The translations under genes and the position numbers were made by a program. Below are positions 44,484 through 53,576 of a stretch of DNA of 64,000 bases, one piece after another. Within the stretch, counting starts at the first letter, position 1, and the number at the start of each line of letters is the position of its first letter. The notes beneath the pieces were generated by a model. The model made no database searches, was not told where the DNA came from, and worked only from the letters and a program-made list of their open reading frames with translations. The stretch covers positions 1 to 64,000 of the forward strand of contig JAGPFR010000001.1 of assembly GCA_018056425.1 (NCBI GenBank). Reading direction: 5' to 3'. Source of the DNA: Lachnospiraceae bacterium (GTDB taxonomy: Bacteria > Bacillota > Clostridia > Lachnospirales > Lachnospiraceae).

Positions 44484-44765
44484 TCACCCTCTGTGATCGG
44501 TCCAATATTCTTTACTCTGAGGGTTCAACATCAAGCTCAAAAACCGAGCTTCATCGTCGGCATTTTTAAGACCGTAAAATGCCTTGATTTTCTGCTCGAA
44601 ATCAGAGGGAGAACCAACTGCTTGTCCGGCAGTTAGTTTCTCCTCTTTTTTCACACAGAAATCGGAAGCTTTTCTCAGATAAATCTGAGCCCGGCGCTTC
44701 CACTCTTTCAGCTCTGTGAGCTGAGTTTCCATTGCGGTGATCTGTTCGTTTATACTTTTACTCAT
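44484..44765 (-). CDS. small coiled-coil protein of the mobile element
   Basis: 93 residues. The first about 45 are an amphipathic helix (INEQITAMETQLTELKEWKRR); the rest is polar with no recognised domain. Position between rep and relaxase with the oriT candidate after it suggests a mobilization accessory protein (MobC-like), but no ribbon-helix-helix motif is seen. Function is inferred from context only. Confidence 0.65.
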   Translation of the reverse strand: MSKSINEQITAMETQLTELKEWKRRAQIYLRKASDFCVKKEEKLTAGQAVGSPSDFEQKIKAFYGLKNADDEARFLSLMLNPQSKEYWTDHRG

Positions 44766-44817
44766 GTTTTTCGTCCCACTTTCCCTGCAGATTTAATATC
44801 TGCCGAACCGATGATTG

Positions 44818-45666
44818 TTAGTTTTTGACGAGACGCCGTTCTAGCTCGTCAAAATCGTAGTCACTTTGCATCATTTTGAACCAGTTATTATTTCCGTTTC
44901 GCGAAAGGTCAACATGGTTATAAGGCAAGAGGTTATATCCGTCTTTTACGGCCTTGATCAGCCACCCTACAAGGTTCCTGATGGGCCCACTCTGTTGCCG
45001 AAGAGCGTTGATGGCAGATTTACATTTCTCCTTGTCTTGTTGTGATGCATCAAAGATTGACTTAACATCTTTGTCGTTCGTAATCCCAATATCGTGGAAA
45101 AGGACTATAAGATCTTCATCAACAACAAGTTTTTTCGAGGGTGTTGTTATTATTGAATCCGGTTTATTATTCTCTGTATTATTTGGTGCGATATTATCGC
45201 ATTCCAGAGAACTGTTTTCCCGCACTCCAGAGTGCGGTATTTCCGCATTCTTGTTTGCGGTGTCTTGAGAGACGGGAGCCTGATCGGCGGGAAGAACCTC
45301 ATCTGTCGATGAATCCAGATCCTTTACAAAATTTTATACATAGATCTTGTCAGGCTTTCCGAGCCCCTGTCTCTTCCTTTCAATAAGCCCAATTCCTTCT
45401 AGTTCCTTTAAGAGCTTGGTGCACTTATCGTGCTTGTATCCGATGTCATTCATGATGTCTTCCAGCGTATAAATGATATAAATGCGTTTACAATCATCGG
45501 TCCAATTATTTGCAGCGGACAAATGTACCCTATCCAAGAAGAGGGCATATAGTAACTTTGACTCTGCACTTAATGGCTTGAAGCGGTCATCGGTAATTAA
45601 ATATTTTGGAACCTGTAAAAATGTAAATAGGTTGGATTCCTTGTTATAGAAATAGTCAAATTGCAT
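44818..45666 (-). pseudogene. RepA_N-type replication initiator, broken by in-frame stop
   Basis: The first 110 codons (45666-45334) encode a RepA_N winged-helix domain (FDYFYNKESNLFTFLQVPKY; LSAESKLLYALFLDRV; HDKCTKLLKELEGIGLIERK; GKPDKIYV). Then a TAA at 45336-45334 interrupts. Reading continues in the same frame without another stop through a polar linker to the C-terminal DUF6017-like part, ending at 44818. Family members read IYVKNF here, so one base change (AAA to TAA) explains the stop. Whether the two parts are still made separately is unknown; a GTG at 45225 could start the second. Confidence 0.85.
45187..45246. repeat. palindrome cluster inside rep gene, replication-origin candidate
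   Basis: Three close palindromes: TGCGATA-T-TATCGCA (45187-45201), perfect CCGCACTCCAGAGTGCGG (45220-45237) and GCGG-TATTT-CCGC (45234-45246). They lie in the linker between the two Rep domains. In RepA_N plasmids the origin is known to lie inside the rep coding sequence, at inverted or direct repeats, so this is a likely oriV or its remnant. Confidence 0.55.
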
Positions 45667-45722
45667 ATGCTGTTGTCTCCATTTAATTGAAGAAACTCGT
45701 CTTGATAATTGAATAAAAGAAA

Positions 45723-45744
45723 AATTCTTAGAAAATTCTTAGAA
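45723..45744. repeat. right integrase arm-site candidates
   Basis: Two adjacent direct copies of AATTCTTAGAA at 45723-45733 and 45734-45744, matching the pair at 41544-41566. Confidence 0.6.
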
Positions 45745-45755
45745 GAGGAACAAAA

Positions 45756-45788
45756 AACAAGGGTCTCCTTTATGAGGAAACCCTTGTT
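45756..45788 (-). terminator. terminator carried by the element, now serving tRNA-Pro
   Basis: The stem AACAAGGGT/ACCCTTGTT with an extra inner TCC/GGA; on the minus strand it is followed by T6. It lies 10 nt after the tRNA-Pro 3' end and inside the mobile element, so it replaces the displaced native terminator (41328-41373). Confidence 0.82.
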
Positions 45789-45797
45789 GTTACTGAG

Positions 45798-45871
<74 letters not shown>

Positions 45872-45910
45872 AAAAAAATAATTTTATAACAATATTTGTG
45901 TTGAAGTTGT

Positions 45911-45957
45911 GTCGTTTTAATGGGAAAATAAACATATATGTTGTTTTCCGAAACGAC
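45911..45957. promoter_or_regulatory. nested inverted repeats upstream of GH3 gene
   Basis: Three nested pairs: GTCGTTT/AAACGAC (45911-45917, 45951-45957), GGAAAA/TTTTCC (45923-45928, 45944-45949) and the central AACATATATGTT (45931-45942). It overlaps a possible promoter (TTGAAG at 45901) and ends 53 nt before the GH3 start. It is probably an operator for a dimeric or tetrameric regulator; no regulator gene is adjacent. Confidence 0.55.
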
Positions 45958-46009
45958 TTATGAATCATACACTTTTTGAAAATATGTGTCAATCACAGGG
46001 GGTACCTAT

Positions 46010-48142
46010 ATGGCGGCTGAGAAAGTAAAGCACATGACCGTTAAAGAGATCAGGGAGATAGTCTCCAAACTCACACTTAAGGAGAAGGCTTATCTTACTT
46101 CGGGTGTCGGAAGCTGGGAGACAGCGGCATTTCCCAAGAAAGGTGTTCCCAAGGAGTGGATGTGCGACGGCCCTCACGGACTCAGAAAGCAGGTCAATGA
46201 CGTTCACGCAAGTATCAATGATTCCATCGATGCGGTAAGCTTTCCTGCGGAGTGCGCAATTGCGGCAAGCTGGGACAGAGAGCTTATCTATGAAGCTGCA
46301 AAGGCTATAGGTAATGAGGCTCAGGCAAATGACGTACAGATGGTCCTCGGACCCGGCGTCAATATGAAGAGAAGCCCTCTTTGCGGAAGAAACTTTGAAT
46401 ACATGTCAGAAGATCCCTGCCTTGCAGGTGAACTCGGAGCCGCATATGTTAACGGACTTCAGAGCACCGGTGTATCGGCATGCGTTAAGCATTTCCTGGC
46501 TAACTCACAGGAGACCGACCGTTTTACTTCATCGAGTGAATTGGATGAGACGACCGAGCGTCAGATCTATCTTCCCGCATTTGAGACTGTTGTAAAGAAG
46601 GCTCGTCCTCAGTCAATAATGGCCGCATACAACAAGGTAAACGGCACATACATGACCGAGAATAAAAAGTACTTAACCGACATCCTCAGAAAAGAGTGGG
46701 GATTCGACGGAATGGTCGTAAGTGACTGGGGTGCAACCCACAACAGAGCAGGTGCGATCGAAGCGGGATGCGACCTTACCATGTGGCAGCAGCACGAAAC
46801 TGATAAGGACATCATCAAGGCCGTAAAGAGCGGAAAGCTTGCGGAATCAAAACTTGATGAAGCCTGCGTCAATATTCTTAAGCATGTTTTCAAGACTCTC
46901 GAAAAGCATAAGAATAATGCAAAGGTTGATCTTGATAAGAATCATGATGTTGCAAGAAAGCTTTTTGAAAGCTCAGTCGTGCTTCTGAAGAACGACGGAA
47001 ATATCCTTCCCATCAGCAAAAAGAAAAAGGTTCTCCTTCTCGGAGATTTTGCCAAGAACCCCAGATATCAGGGCGGCGGAAGCTCTCATGTATCTACCTG
47101 CAGGGCAACAAATGTAGTTGATGCCACCAAGGATATGCCCAATGTATCCTATAAGAAGGGATACGGCCCCGGACCCAAAGCTCCCACTCTTACCGATCCC
47201 GAGTTCTGGACCACCCGCATCACTCCTTCGGATTATAAGCCTGACAAGAAACTTATCGCAGAAGCCGTAAAGGAAGCAAAGAAGGCTGATGTGGTCGTTA
47301 TCTTCGCAGGACTTCCCGAGGCTCTTGAATCCGAGGGTGCAGACCGTATCGATATGAGAATGCCCGATTCTCATAACGCTCTCATTGAGGAAGTTGCCAG
47401 GGTTAATAAGAATGTAGTTGTAGTACTTCAGAACGGTGCTCCCGTTGAGATGCCCTGGATCGATGACGTAAAGGGAATTCTCGAGACATATCTCGGCGGA
47501 GAAGCAAGCGGCGAAGTTGTAAGAGATATTCTTTTCGGAGATGTTAACCCTTCGGGAAGACTTCCCGAGACCTTCCCCTTCATTCTCGAAGACAACCCTT
47601 CATACCTGTTCTATTTCGGATGTGATGATGTTGTTAAATACAGTGAAGGCGAGTTCATCGGATACAGATATTACACAACCAAGATGATGCCTGTTCTCTT
47701 CCCCTTCGGATACGGACTTTCCTATACCAAGTTCGATTATTCGGATCTCAAGATCGATGCAAAGGGATTTATCGGAGACGAGAAGGCGGGCGGAATCACG
47801 GTATCCGTTAAGGTGACAAATACCGGCAAAAAGGCCGGAAGAGAAGTCGTTCAGCTATATATAGGAGTCAACAAGTGTGCTCTTAAGAGACCCGTAAGAG
47901 AACTTAAGGGATTTGCCAAGACCGGAATCCTTAAGCCCGGTGAGAGCGAGACCGTAACATTTGAACTTACTTCCAGAGATTTCGCACATTGGAACGAAGA
48001 GGCTAAGGCTTACGTTCACTATACCGGTGAATATGAGATCCAGATTGCCAAGGATGCCGAGAACATCGTTCTTGCCGCACCCGTTGACATTGAAGGAGCA
48101 TATCCCCGCAAAACCGTAAACAACAATAATCCCGAAATCTGA
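46010..48142 (+). CDS. GH3 family beta-glucosidase-like hydrolase
   Basis: 710 residues from the ATG at 46010, which has GGGGG upstream; no signal peptide, so intracellular. The N-terminal GH3 TIM-barrel holds the nucleophile D239 in MVVSDWGA and the substrate-binding KHF motif (CVKHFLANSQETDR). The second domain has the LLLGDFA and FAGLPEALESEGADR segments. A C-terminal fibronectin-III-like domain (VKVTNTGKKAGREVVQLYI) is present. Likely cleaves beta-glucosides or oligosaccharides imported from plant polysaccharides. A signalling gene follows 5 nt later. Confidence 0.94.
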   Translation: MAAEKVKHMTVKEIREIVSKLTLKEKAYLTSGVGSWETAAFPKKGVPKEWMCDGPHGLRKQVNDVHASINDSIDAVSFPAECAIAASWDRELIYEAAKAIGNEAQANDVQMVLGPGVNMKRSPLCGRNFEYMSEDPCLAGELGAAYVNGLQSTGVSACVKHFLANSQETDRFTSSSELDETTERQIYLPAFETVVKKARPQSIMAAYNKVNGTYMTENKKYLTDILRKEWGFDGMVVSDWGATHNRAGAIEAGCDLTMWQQHETDKDIIKAVKSGKLAESKLDEACVNILKHVFKTLEKHKNNAKVDLDKNHDVARKLFESSVVLLKNDGNILPISKKKKVLLLGDFAKNPRYQGGGSSHVSTCRATNVVDATKDMPNVSYKKGYGPGPKAPTLTDPEFWTTRITPSDYKPDKKLIAEAVKEAKKADVVVIFAGLPEALESEGADRIDMRMPDSHNALIEEVARVNKNVVVVLQNGAPVEMPWIDDVKGILETYLGGEASGEVVRDILFGDVNPSGRLPETFPFILEDNPSYLFYFGCDDVVKYSEGEFIGYRYYTTKMMPVLFPFGYGLSYTKFDYSDLKIDAKGFIGDEKAGGITVSVKVTNTGKKAGREVVQLYIGVNKCALKRPVRELKGFAKTGILKPGESETVTFELTSRDFAHWNEEAKAYVHYTGEYEIQIAKDAENIVLAAPVDIEGAYPRKTVNNNNPEI

Positions 48143-48147
48143 GCCGG

Positions 48148-50037
48148 ATGAAGAAAAGAAAAAGAATGGCGCTGTTCGGAAGCAGTCTTTCGAACAGATA
48201 CAGGAGAATACTGAGCAGGGCTTTTTCCATTGCGGCTGACGAACTGGACATAGATCTGGTTTTGTTCAATGCGTATGGAAAACTTCGCAATGAGAAAACA
48301 TTAGCTGCGGACAATGAATCCGGACTTTTTGATTATGTGGATTTCGATCAGTTTGACGGGGCTGTTTTCGATGGTGAGGGGTACCTGGTTAACGGTTTGA
48401 CCGATAAGGTTGAGCGGAAACTTCATGCTGCCAAAATCCCTGTTGTTTCGATCAGCAGCCATATCGACGGATTCTACAATATAGAGTTCGATGACGAGGG
48501 CGGCCTCAGGCAGATGGTCGAGCACTTTATCGATCACCACCACTTTACCAAGATAGGTTTTATGTCAGGATACCTCTCTCATCCCGATGCGATCAAAAGA
48601 CATGAAGAGTTCCGATCGGTCATGAGAGCACACGGTCTCCCCGAAGACGGGGTCGGAGTGTTTGAAGGTGATTTCTGGTATAACAAGGGAGCAGAGGCAG
48701 CAAGATACTTCATGTCCCTTCCCGAGCGTCCCGAAGCCATTGTCTGTGCAAACGACTATATGGCCATATCGCTCTGCGATGCTCTCAGAAAGTTTGGAAT
48801 AAGGGTTCCCCAGGATATTGCGGTTTCGGGATATGACGGATCTCCCGAGGGTAAGGATTTCCTTCCGCATCTGTCGTCCGTCACCAGGGAACAGCTTGAG
48901 ATAGCACGAAAAGCTCTTAAGCTTCTTGTCCATCTGTCCGATGGCGGTGATGCGAAAGATATGGATCTTGTAGTCAGACCCAAACCTTATTTCAGCCAAT
49001 CCTGCGGATGTGAGCCCCTTGAGTATCAGCATGTTTTCGAAACCTTTGACCGCGTTCAGGATGAGATGAGAAAGCAGAACGAGGGCATTTTCGAGTCGGA
49101 ATCTGCCATGGTCAAGCTTAATAAGGCCGAAAGCGTTCGAGCCATGGAAAACATTTTTGCCGAGGATTCGGTCAATTTCGGTGAGTATTCAGCCTTTTTC
49201 ATGATGGTGCATAAGGATTCCGAGGGAAGGCCTTCGTATGACAGTGAGTTTACCAACCCTTCAGGAAAGTTTATTCCGGTAATGTGGATAGACAAAAAGG
49301 GTGAATATGCAGGAAGTTCACGAAATATCACCAGTGCAAATATTATCCCCGATTCTAATTCAGACAGGTCACATGTTTATTATGTGATGGCTGTTCATTA
49401 TGCGGAGAAGATATACGGCTATGCCGTTTTGGAACTTACCGGAAGAGATATCTTCAATGAGTTCTACAATGTATGGCTCCACACCATGGGGCTTTCCCTT
49501 GATACACTTAAAAAGAACGACCATATTGAAAAGCTTATAAAAAAGCTCGAAGGTTTAAGCGTTACCGATGAACTGACGGGGCTTTACAACAGACGCGGAT
49601 TCGAAGACAGAACCCGTTCCATTCTTGCGGGATTTAAGGATTCAAAGACTGTTTGCACGATGGTAATCGATATGGACGGCCTTAAGAGCATCAATGACAA
49701 TTTCGGTCATTATGAGGGTGACCGCGCGATCAGAGCACTTGCCGATTCAATCAAAAAGAGCAGCAATTTCGGTGAGATAGCGGGAAGATCCGGCGGAGAT
49801 GAATTCTATGTATTTGCCTCGGACTATTCTGAAGCCCGAATCAGCAGATTTATCGAGCATATGAATGAGTGTATTGCCGAATACAATGATTCCAACAAGA
49901 TGGATTATAAACTTGATTTCAGTATCGGAACCTATCTGACCGAGACGGATTCATATGGTAAAATTGAAGAGTATTTCAGGATCAGTGATGCCAGAATGTA
50001 CGAGCAGAAAATGTCTAAACCCGGCAGGAGAAAATAG
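48148..50037 (+). CDS. sugar-binding-domain (LacI-like) diguanylate cyclase
   Basis: 629 residues. Residues about 5-290 form a LacI/PurR-type periplasmic-binding-protein-like domain (GFMSGYLSHPDAIKRHEEFR; AIVCANDYMAISLCDALRK; DIAVSGYDGSPEG) with no helix-turn-helix and no signal or membrane segment. A middle domain (about 300-460) is followed by a GGDEF domain beginning LTGLYNRRGF, with G549-G550-D551-E552-F553 intact, so c-di-GMP synthesis is likely. No RxxD inhibitory site is seen five residues before GGDEF. It is co-oriented with the GH3 gene 5 nt upstream. Confidence 0.88.
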   Translation: MKKRKRMALFGSSLSNRYRRILSRAFSIAADELDIDLVLFNAYGKLRNEKTLAADNESGLFDYVDFDQFDGAVFDGEGYLVNGLTDKVERKLHAAKIPVVSISSHIDGFYNIEFDDEGGLRQMVEHFIDHHHFTKIGFMSGYLSHPDAIKRHEEFRSVMRAHGLPEDGVGVFEGDFWYNKGAEAARYFMSLPERPEAIVCANDYMAISLCDALRKFGIRVPQDIAVSGYDGSPEGKDFLPHLSSVTREQLEIARKALKLLVHLSDGGDAKDMDLVVRPKPYFSQSCGCEPLEYQHVFETFDRVQDEMRKQNEGIFESESAMVKLNKAESVRAMENIFAEDSVNFGEYSAFFMMVHKDSEGRPSYDSEFTNPSGKFIPVMWIDKKGEYAGSSRNITSANIIPDSNSDRSHVYYVMAVHYAEKIYGYAVLELTGRDIFNEFYNVWLHTMGLSLDTLKKNDHIEKLIKKLEGLSVTDELTGLYNRRGFEDRTRSILAGFKDSKTVCTMVIDMDGLKSINDNFGHYEGDRAIRALADSIKKSSNFGEIAGRSGGDEFYVFASDYSEARISRFIEHMNECIAEYNDSNKMDYKLDFSIGTYLTETDSYGKIEEYFRISDARMYEQKMSKPGRRK

Positions 50038-50074
50038 GCTTTCGATAAAAATTTGAAAAAAATAAAAATTTTTG

Positions 50075-50103
50075 TTGCATTTTTAAATCGAAGATGGTAA
50101 TAT
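50075..50103 (+). promoter_or_regulatory. promoter of tRNA-Lys
   Basis: TTGCAT and TAATAT with exactly 17 bp between them, 22 nt before the tRNA. Confidence 0.75.
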
Positions 50104-50124
50104 CTCATCGTTGCACTAAAGAAA

Positions 50125-50197
50125 GGACCGCTAGCTCAGTTGGTAGAGCACCTGACTCTTAATCAGGGTGTCCAGGGTTCGAGCCCCTGGCGGTCCA
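50125..50197 (+). tRNA. tRNA-Lys (CTT)
   Basis: A complete cloverleaf with acceptor GGACCGC/GCGGTCC, anticodon loop CTCTTAA (CTT), T loop TTCGAGC and discriminator A. It stands alone with its own promoter and terminator. Confidence 0.96.
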
Positions 50198-50201
50198 CGC
50201 G

Positions 50202-50246
50202 AGGTCGCAGGCTTGCTTAGAAGCGGGTTTGTGGCCTTTTCTTTTT
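50202..50246 (+). terminator. terminator of tRNA-Lys
   Basis: A long stem of about 16 bp with several G-U pairs (AGGTCGCAGGCTTGCT with AGCGGGTTTGTGGCCT), then TTTTCTTTTTT. Confidence 0.75.
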
Positions 50247-50266
50247 TATATCCGAATGAGGTTATT

Positions 50267-51049
50267 ATGGCGCCCATATTTGATACACATGTTCATTATG
50301 ATGATGAAGCATTCTCGGAAGACAGAAGTGAAGTTCTGGCTTCTCTTAAAGAGTACGGCGTAGAGAAAGTAACCGATATCGGTGCGGGAATAGCAAGTTC
50401 AAGGACCGCGCTTGAACTGGCCAAAAGGACGCCTTGGATGTACTGCGCACTCGGAGTTATCCCGGGTCAGTGCAGTGAGATCAATGACGAGACCTGGAAA
50501 TGGCTCTGCAGCGCGGCGGAAAATGAGGAAAAATGCGTCGCAATCGGGGAGATAGGTCTTGATTATCACTGGGACGACGATCCCAGAGAGCTTCAGGCCG
50601 AGTGGTTCGTAAATCAGATGGATCTTGCAAGAAGCTTAAGAAAACCGATGGTCATCCACTCAAGAGAGGCGGCAAAAGATACGATAGATATTATGAAGGA
50701 GCATCATGCCGGAGACATAGGCGGGGTGCTGCACTGTTATTCATACTCCGCGGAATCCGCAAGGGAATTCCTGAATATGGGTTTCTTTTTCGGGATAGGC
50801 GGGGTTGTTACCTTCAAAAATGCCAAAAAACTCACAGAGGCCGTAGAGTACATACCGCTTTCAAATATAGTCCTGGAGACGGACTGCCCGTATCTGGCTC
50901 CGACTCCGCACAGGGGTGAGAGGAACTTTTCCGGGTACCTTCCGCTGGTTGTCGAAAGGATCGCCGAGATCAAGAAAATCAGCTCCGAAGAGGTGCTTGA
51001 TGCAACCTGGCTAAATGCCCACAGACTATACAAAATAAGCGAAACATGA
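50267..51049 (+). CDS. TatD family hydrolase
   Basis: A metal-dependent DNase/hydrolase of the TatD family, 260 residues from the ATG at 50267 (GAGG upstream). Metal ligands are visible in FDTHVHYDD, the glutamate in AIGEIGLDYHWD, MVIHSREA, LHCYSYSAE and the final ETDCPYLAP followed by HRGERN. The open frame runs further upstream into the tRNA-Lys gene, which is not coding. Confidence 0.95.
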   Translation: MAPIFDTHVHYDDEAFSEDRSEVLASLKEYGVEKVTDIGAGIASSRTALELAKRTPWMYCALGVIPGQCSEINDETWKWLCSAAENEEKCVAIGEIGLDYHWDDDPRELQAEWFVNQMDLARSLRKPMVIHSREAAKDTIDIMKEHHAGDIGGVLHCYSYSAESAREFLNMGFFFGIGGVVTFKNAKKLTEAVEYIPLSNIVLETDCPYLAPTPHRGERNFSGYLPLVVERIAEIKKISSEEVLDATWLNAHRLYKISET

Positions 51050-51116
51050 TAAAATCATTACATAAATAAATGTGATTTTTTCTTACGGTACCGGGGGCCT
51101 TAAGGAGGTACTGGAT

Positions 51117-51854
51117 ATGAAAATAGAGAGAGTAGACGAAAAAACAATTAAATGTTACCTGTCGAAGGACGAACTTGCTTACTATAAGGTCGATTACAGC
51201 GACTTTATTTCAAGGAGCGAAAATGCTCAGAGGCTCCTTCGCGAGATTATTGAACAGGCTAAATCCGAGGTCGGATATCATCCTCCGAAGATTGCTTTTG
51301 AGATGCAGATAATGATGGTTCCCGAGCAGGGAATGGTCCTTACTTTTTCCGAGAAGGATCCCGCTATCGGCGTAGATGCCGACAAGATAAGCGGATTTAT
51401 CGATACATTGAAGCAGCTCCTCGAGCATGTTAAAGAGGAATCCGGCGGAACGACCGCACCACTCGGTGCTCTTCCCGGACTCGGACAGGGAGGTTTATCC
51501 CTTCCCGCTCCCGCAGCAAACATAAAAACAGGCAGTGAACCCGCTAAGGTAGAGGCTCAGGCAGCCAATGTAAACGATGCGGTATTCATGTTCACCTACC
51601 TGTCCGACTTTATCGAGTATGCTCAGGGACTTCCCAAGGGCATCAGAATAAACTCTTCGCTTTACAAGATGGGTGAGGAATATTTCCTTTACGTTGCAAG
51701 AGGCAAAGCTTCTTATGACCGTTTCAGCAGATGCTGTGTACAGGCTCTTGAGTTTGCACAGCTCTACAGCGCCGGCGAAGGCTGCGAAGAGGTGCTCAGG
51801 GAACATGGAGAGGTAATGATCTCCGAAAAGGCCGTAAACAGATTCCGTAAGTAG
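51117..51854 (+). CDS. MecA-family adaptor protein
   Basis: 245 residues from the ATG at 51117, which follows AAGGAGG. The MecA/YpbH N-terminal domain (MKIERVDEKTIKCYLSKDEL through RSENAQRLLREIIEQAKSE) is clear. The C-terminal domain (residues about 150-245) matches in length and has the FSDFEDL-equivalent segment FTYLSDFIEYAQ. MecA links ClpC to its substrates and inhibits competence regulators in Bacillus. A Gly/Pro-rich linker (about 105-135) separates the domains. Confidence 0.9.
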   Translation: MKIERVDEKTIKCYLSKDELAYYKVDYSDFISRSENAQRLLREIIEQAKSEVGYHPPKIAFEMQIMMVPEQGMVLTFSEKDPAIGVDADKISGFIDTLKQLLEHVKEESGGTTAPLGALPGLGQGGLSLPAPAANIKTGSEPAKVEAQAANVNDAVFMFTYLSDFIEYAQGLPKGIRINSSLYKMGEEYFLYVARGKASYDRFSRCCVQALEFAQLYSAGEGCEEVLREHGEVMISEKAVNRFRK

Positions 51855-51866
51855 GCTTAAGATCCT

Positions 51867-51907
51867 AAGCGGCTCCCATTTTCTATCGGGGGCCGCTTTA
51901 TATTTTT
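51867..51907 (+). terminator. rho-independent terminator
   Basis: An 11-bp stem AAGCGGCTCCC/GGGGGCCGCTT with one mismatch, followed by TATATTTTT. Confidence 0.88.
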
Positions 51908-51926
51908 GTATAGAAGGAGGAGAGTA

Positions 51927-53576
51927 ATGTTCGTTTGTCCCAATTGCGGAGCCAACATAAAATTTGACCCAGGCAAACAGTTGCTCCACTGCGATTATTG
52001 CGAATCGGATTTTTCACCGAACGATGCGATTCAGAAGGATGATGCCGAAGAGAATACATACACTGAATCTCAAACAAGTGAAACTTCGGAAACGGGTTAC
52101 GAAGAGTATACAACCACTATCTATACCTGCAGAGAGTGCGGTGGCGAGATCCTTGCAAATGACAATACCGTTGCAACATTCTGCAGCTATTGCGGAGCTT
52201 CAACAGTCCTTGCCAGCCGTGTAGGGAAACAGAGAGCTCCCGAGTATATCATTCCCTTTAAGGTTACCAAGGATCAGAGTGCCGAGCTTTACAAGAGCGC
52301 ACTTAAAAAAGCTCTTTTTGCTCCTCAGTACATGAAAGAGGATGCAACCATCGAAAAGCTTCGCGGCATTTACATGCCTTACTGGATCTATGATTTCAAA
52401 GAAAACCGTCCCGCAACGCTTCGCGGTCAGAAGGATACGCGAAGAGGGGATTATATATACCATTCTCACTACGACATCTCAACAAATATCGATGCGGAGT
52501 ATAACGGACTTTCATATGACGCTTCATCGCAGTTTTCCGATACGCTCAGTGAAGCGATAGCTCCTTATGATTTCAAAGAGGCTGTTCCGTTCAATACCAC
52601 ATATATGAGCGGATTCTATGCGGATGCTGCGGATACGGATTCGCACCTTTATGAAAATCAGTGCCGTAATATCGTTACACAGGAGATCTACAATCAGGTC
52701 TGCAAGGATCCCGCAGTCAGAGGCATAGAGGTCAAGAAATCATCATCATCGAATCTTGCTCCCGAAAAGACCGAGACGAAATTCGGATATTTCCCTGTAT
52801 GGTTTATGTCTGTCAGACATAATGACCGTATCAGCTATGCCGTAGTAAACGGTCAGACAGGTGAGGTTGCAACAGACGTGCCCGTGGATTATAAGAAATA
52901 TATCTTATGGTCTTTGGCGTGGTCGGTTCCGATCTTTGCACTCCTTTGTTTTATCCCTGTTATGAGACCCATATATCTGCTGATCGCATCGATCATTTTG
53001 TCGGTTATCGGAATGGTAGTGCTGTGTGTACAGAGAAACCGCATCTATATCAGGGAAAACAATCTCGACGATAAAGGCTTGATGGCCAGAAAAGACAAGG
53101 CCTCAAACGAAGGCGTAAAACAGACGTCAAGTGAGCCGGTGGTTCAGCCTAAGAATACAAGGGATAAGAGTGATGACGGCTCGAAGTCCGGCGGACTCAT
53201 TGTTGGTATAGTAGCCGTTGTTCTCGGATGCTTTGCAGGACCTCTCGGCGCGATTGTTGCATTGATTATCGTAACGCCTGTCCTGGTTGCACTTTCCGCA
53301 AGTAAGAGCCATAAGATAGTTGACACCAAGCCCAAGGTTACGGAAAAAGCTCCGGGCCGGGAGAAATTTATGCTGTGCCTTAAACCTCTTATAGGCGTAG
53401 TCTTCGCGTCGGCTGTGTGGCTTTTGGCCCCGAATGCGGATGAATATTATTACATCGCCTCAACCGTATGTATCATTACACTCCTTATATCCATCAAAGA
53501 TCTTATAAAGGGACATAATGAACTGGCTACGAGAAAACTTCCTCAGTTTGATAAGAGAGGAGGTGACGAGTCATGA
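51927..53576 (+). CDS. zinc-ribbon membrane protein
   Basis: 549 residues from the ATG at 51927 (AAGGAGGAG). There are two N-terminal zinc ribbons, CPNCGANIKF to CDYC (about 4-29) and CRECGGEI to CSYCG (about 65-92). A soluble domain follows (about 105-320), then a hydrophobic pair near 327-372, a linker, a second pair near 425-465 and two segments near 500-530. No enzyme motif. Its stop overlaps the TPM-domain gene start (ATGA). Such zinc-ribbon/TPM pairs may form one membrane-associated unit. Confidence 0.8.
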   Translation: MFVCPNCGANIKFDPGKQLLHCDYCESDFSPNDAIQKDDAEENTYTESQTSETSETGYEEYTTTIYTCRECGGEILANDNTVATFCSYCGASTVLASRVGKQRAPEYIIPFKVTKDQSAELYKSALKKALFAPQYMKEDATIEKLRGIYMPYWIYDFKENRPATLRGQKDTRRGDYIYHSHYDISTNIDAEYNGLSYDASSQFSDTLSEAIAPYDFKEAVPFNTTYMSGFYADAADTDSHLYENQCRNIVTQEIYNQVCKDPAVRGIEVKKSSSSNLAPEKTETKFGYFPVWFMSVRHNDRISYAVVNGQTGEVATDVPVDYKKYILWSLAWSVPIFALLCFIPVMRPIYLLIASIILSVIGMVVLCVQRNRIYIRENNLDDKGLMARKDKASNEGVKQTSSEPVVQPKNTRDKSDDGSKSGGLIVGIVAVVLGCFAGPLGAIVALIIVTPVLVALSASKSHKIVDTKPKVTEKAPGREKFMLCLKPLIGVVFASAVWLLAPNADEYYYIASTVCIITLLISIKDLIKGHNELATRKLPQFDKRGGDES

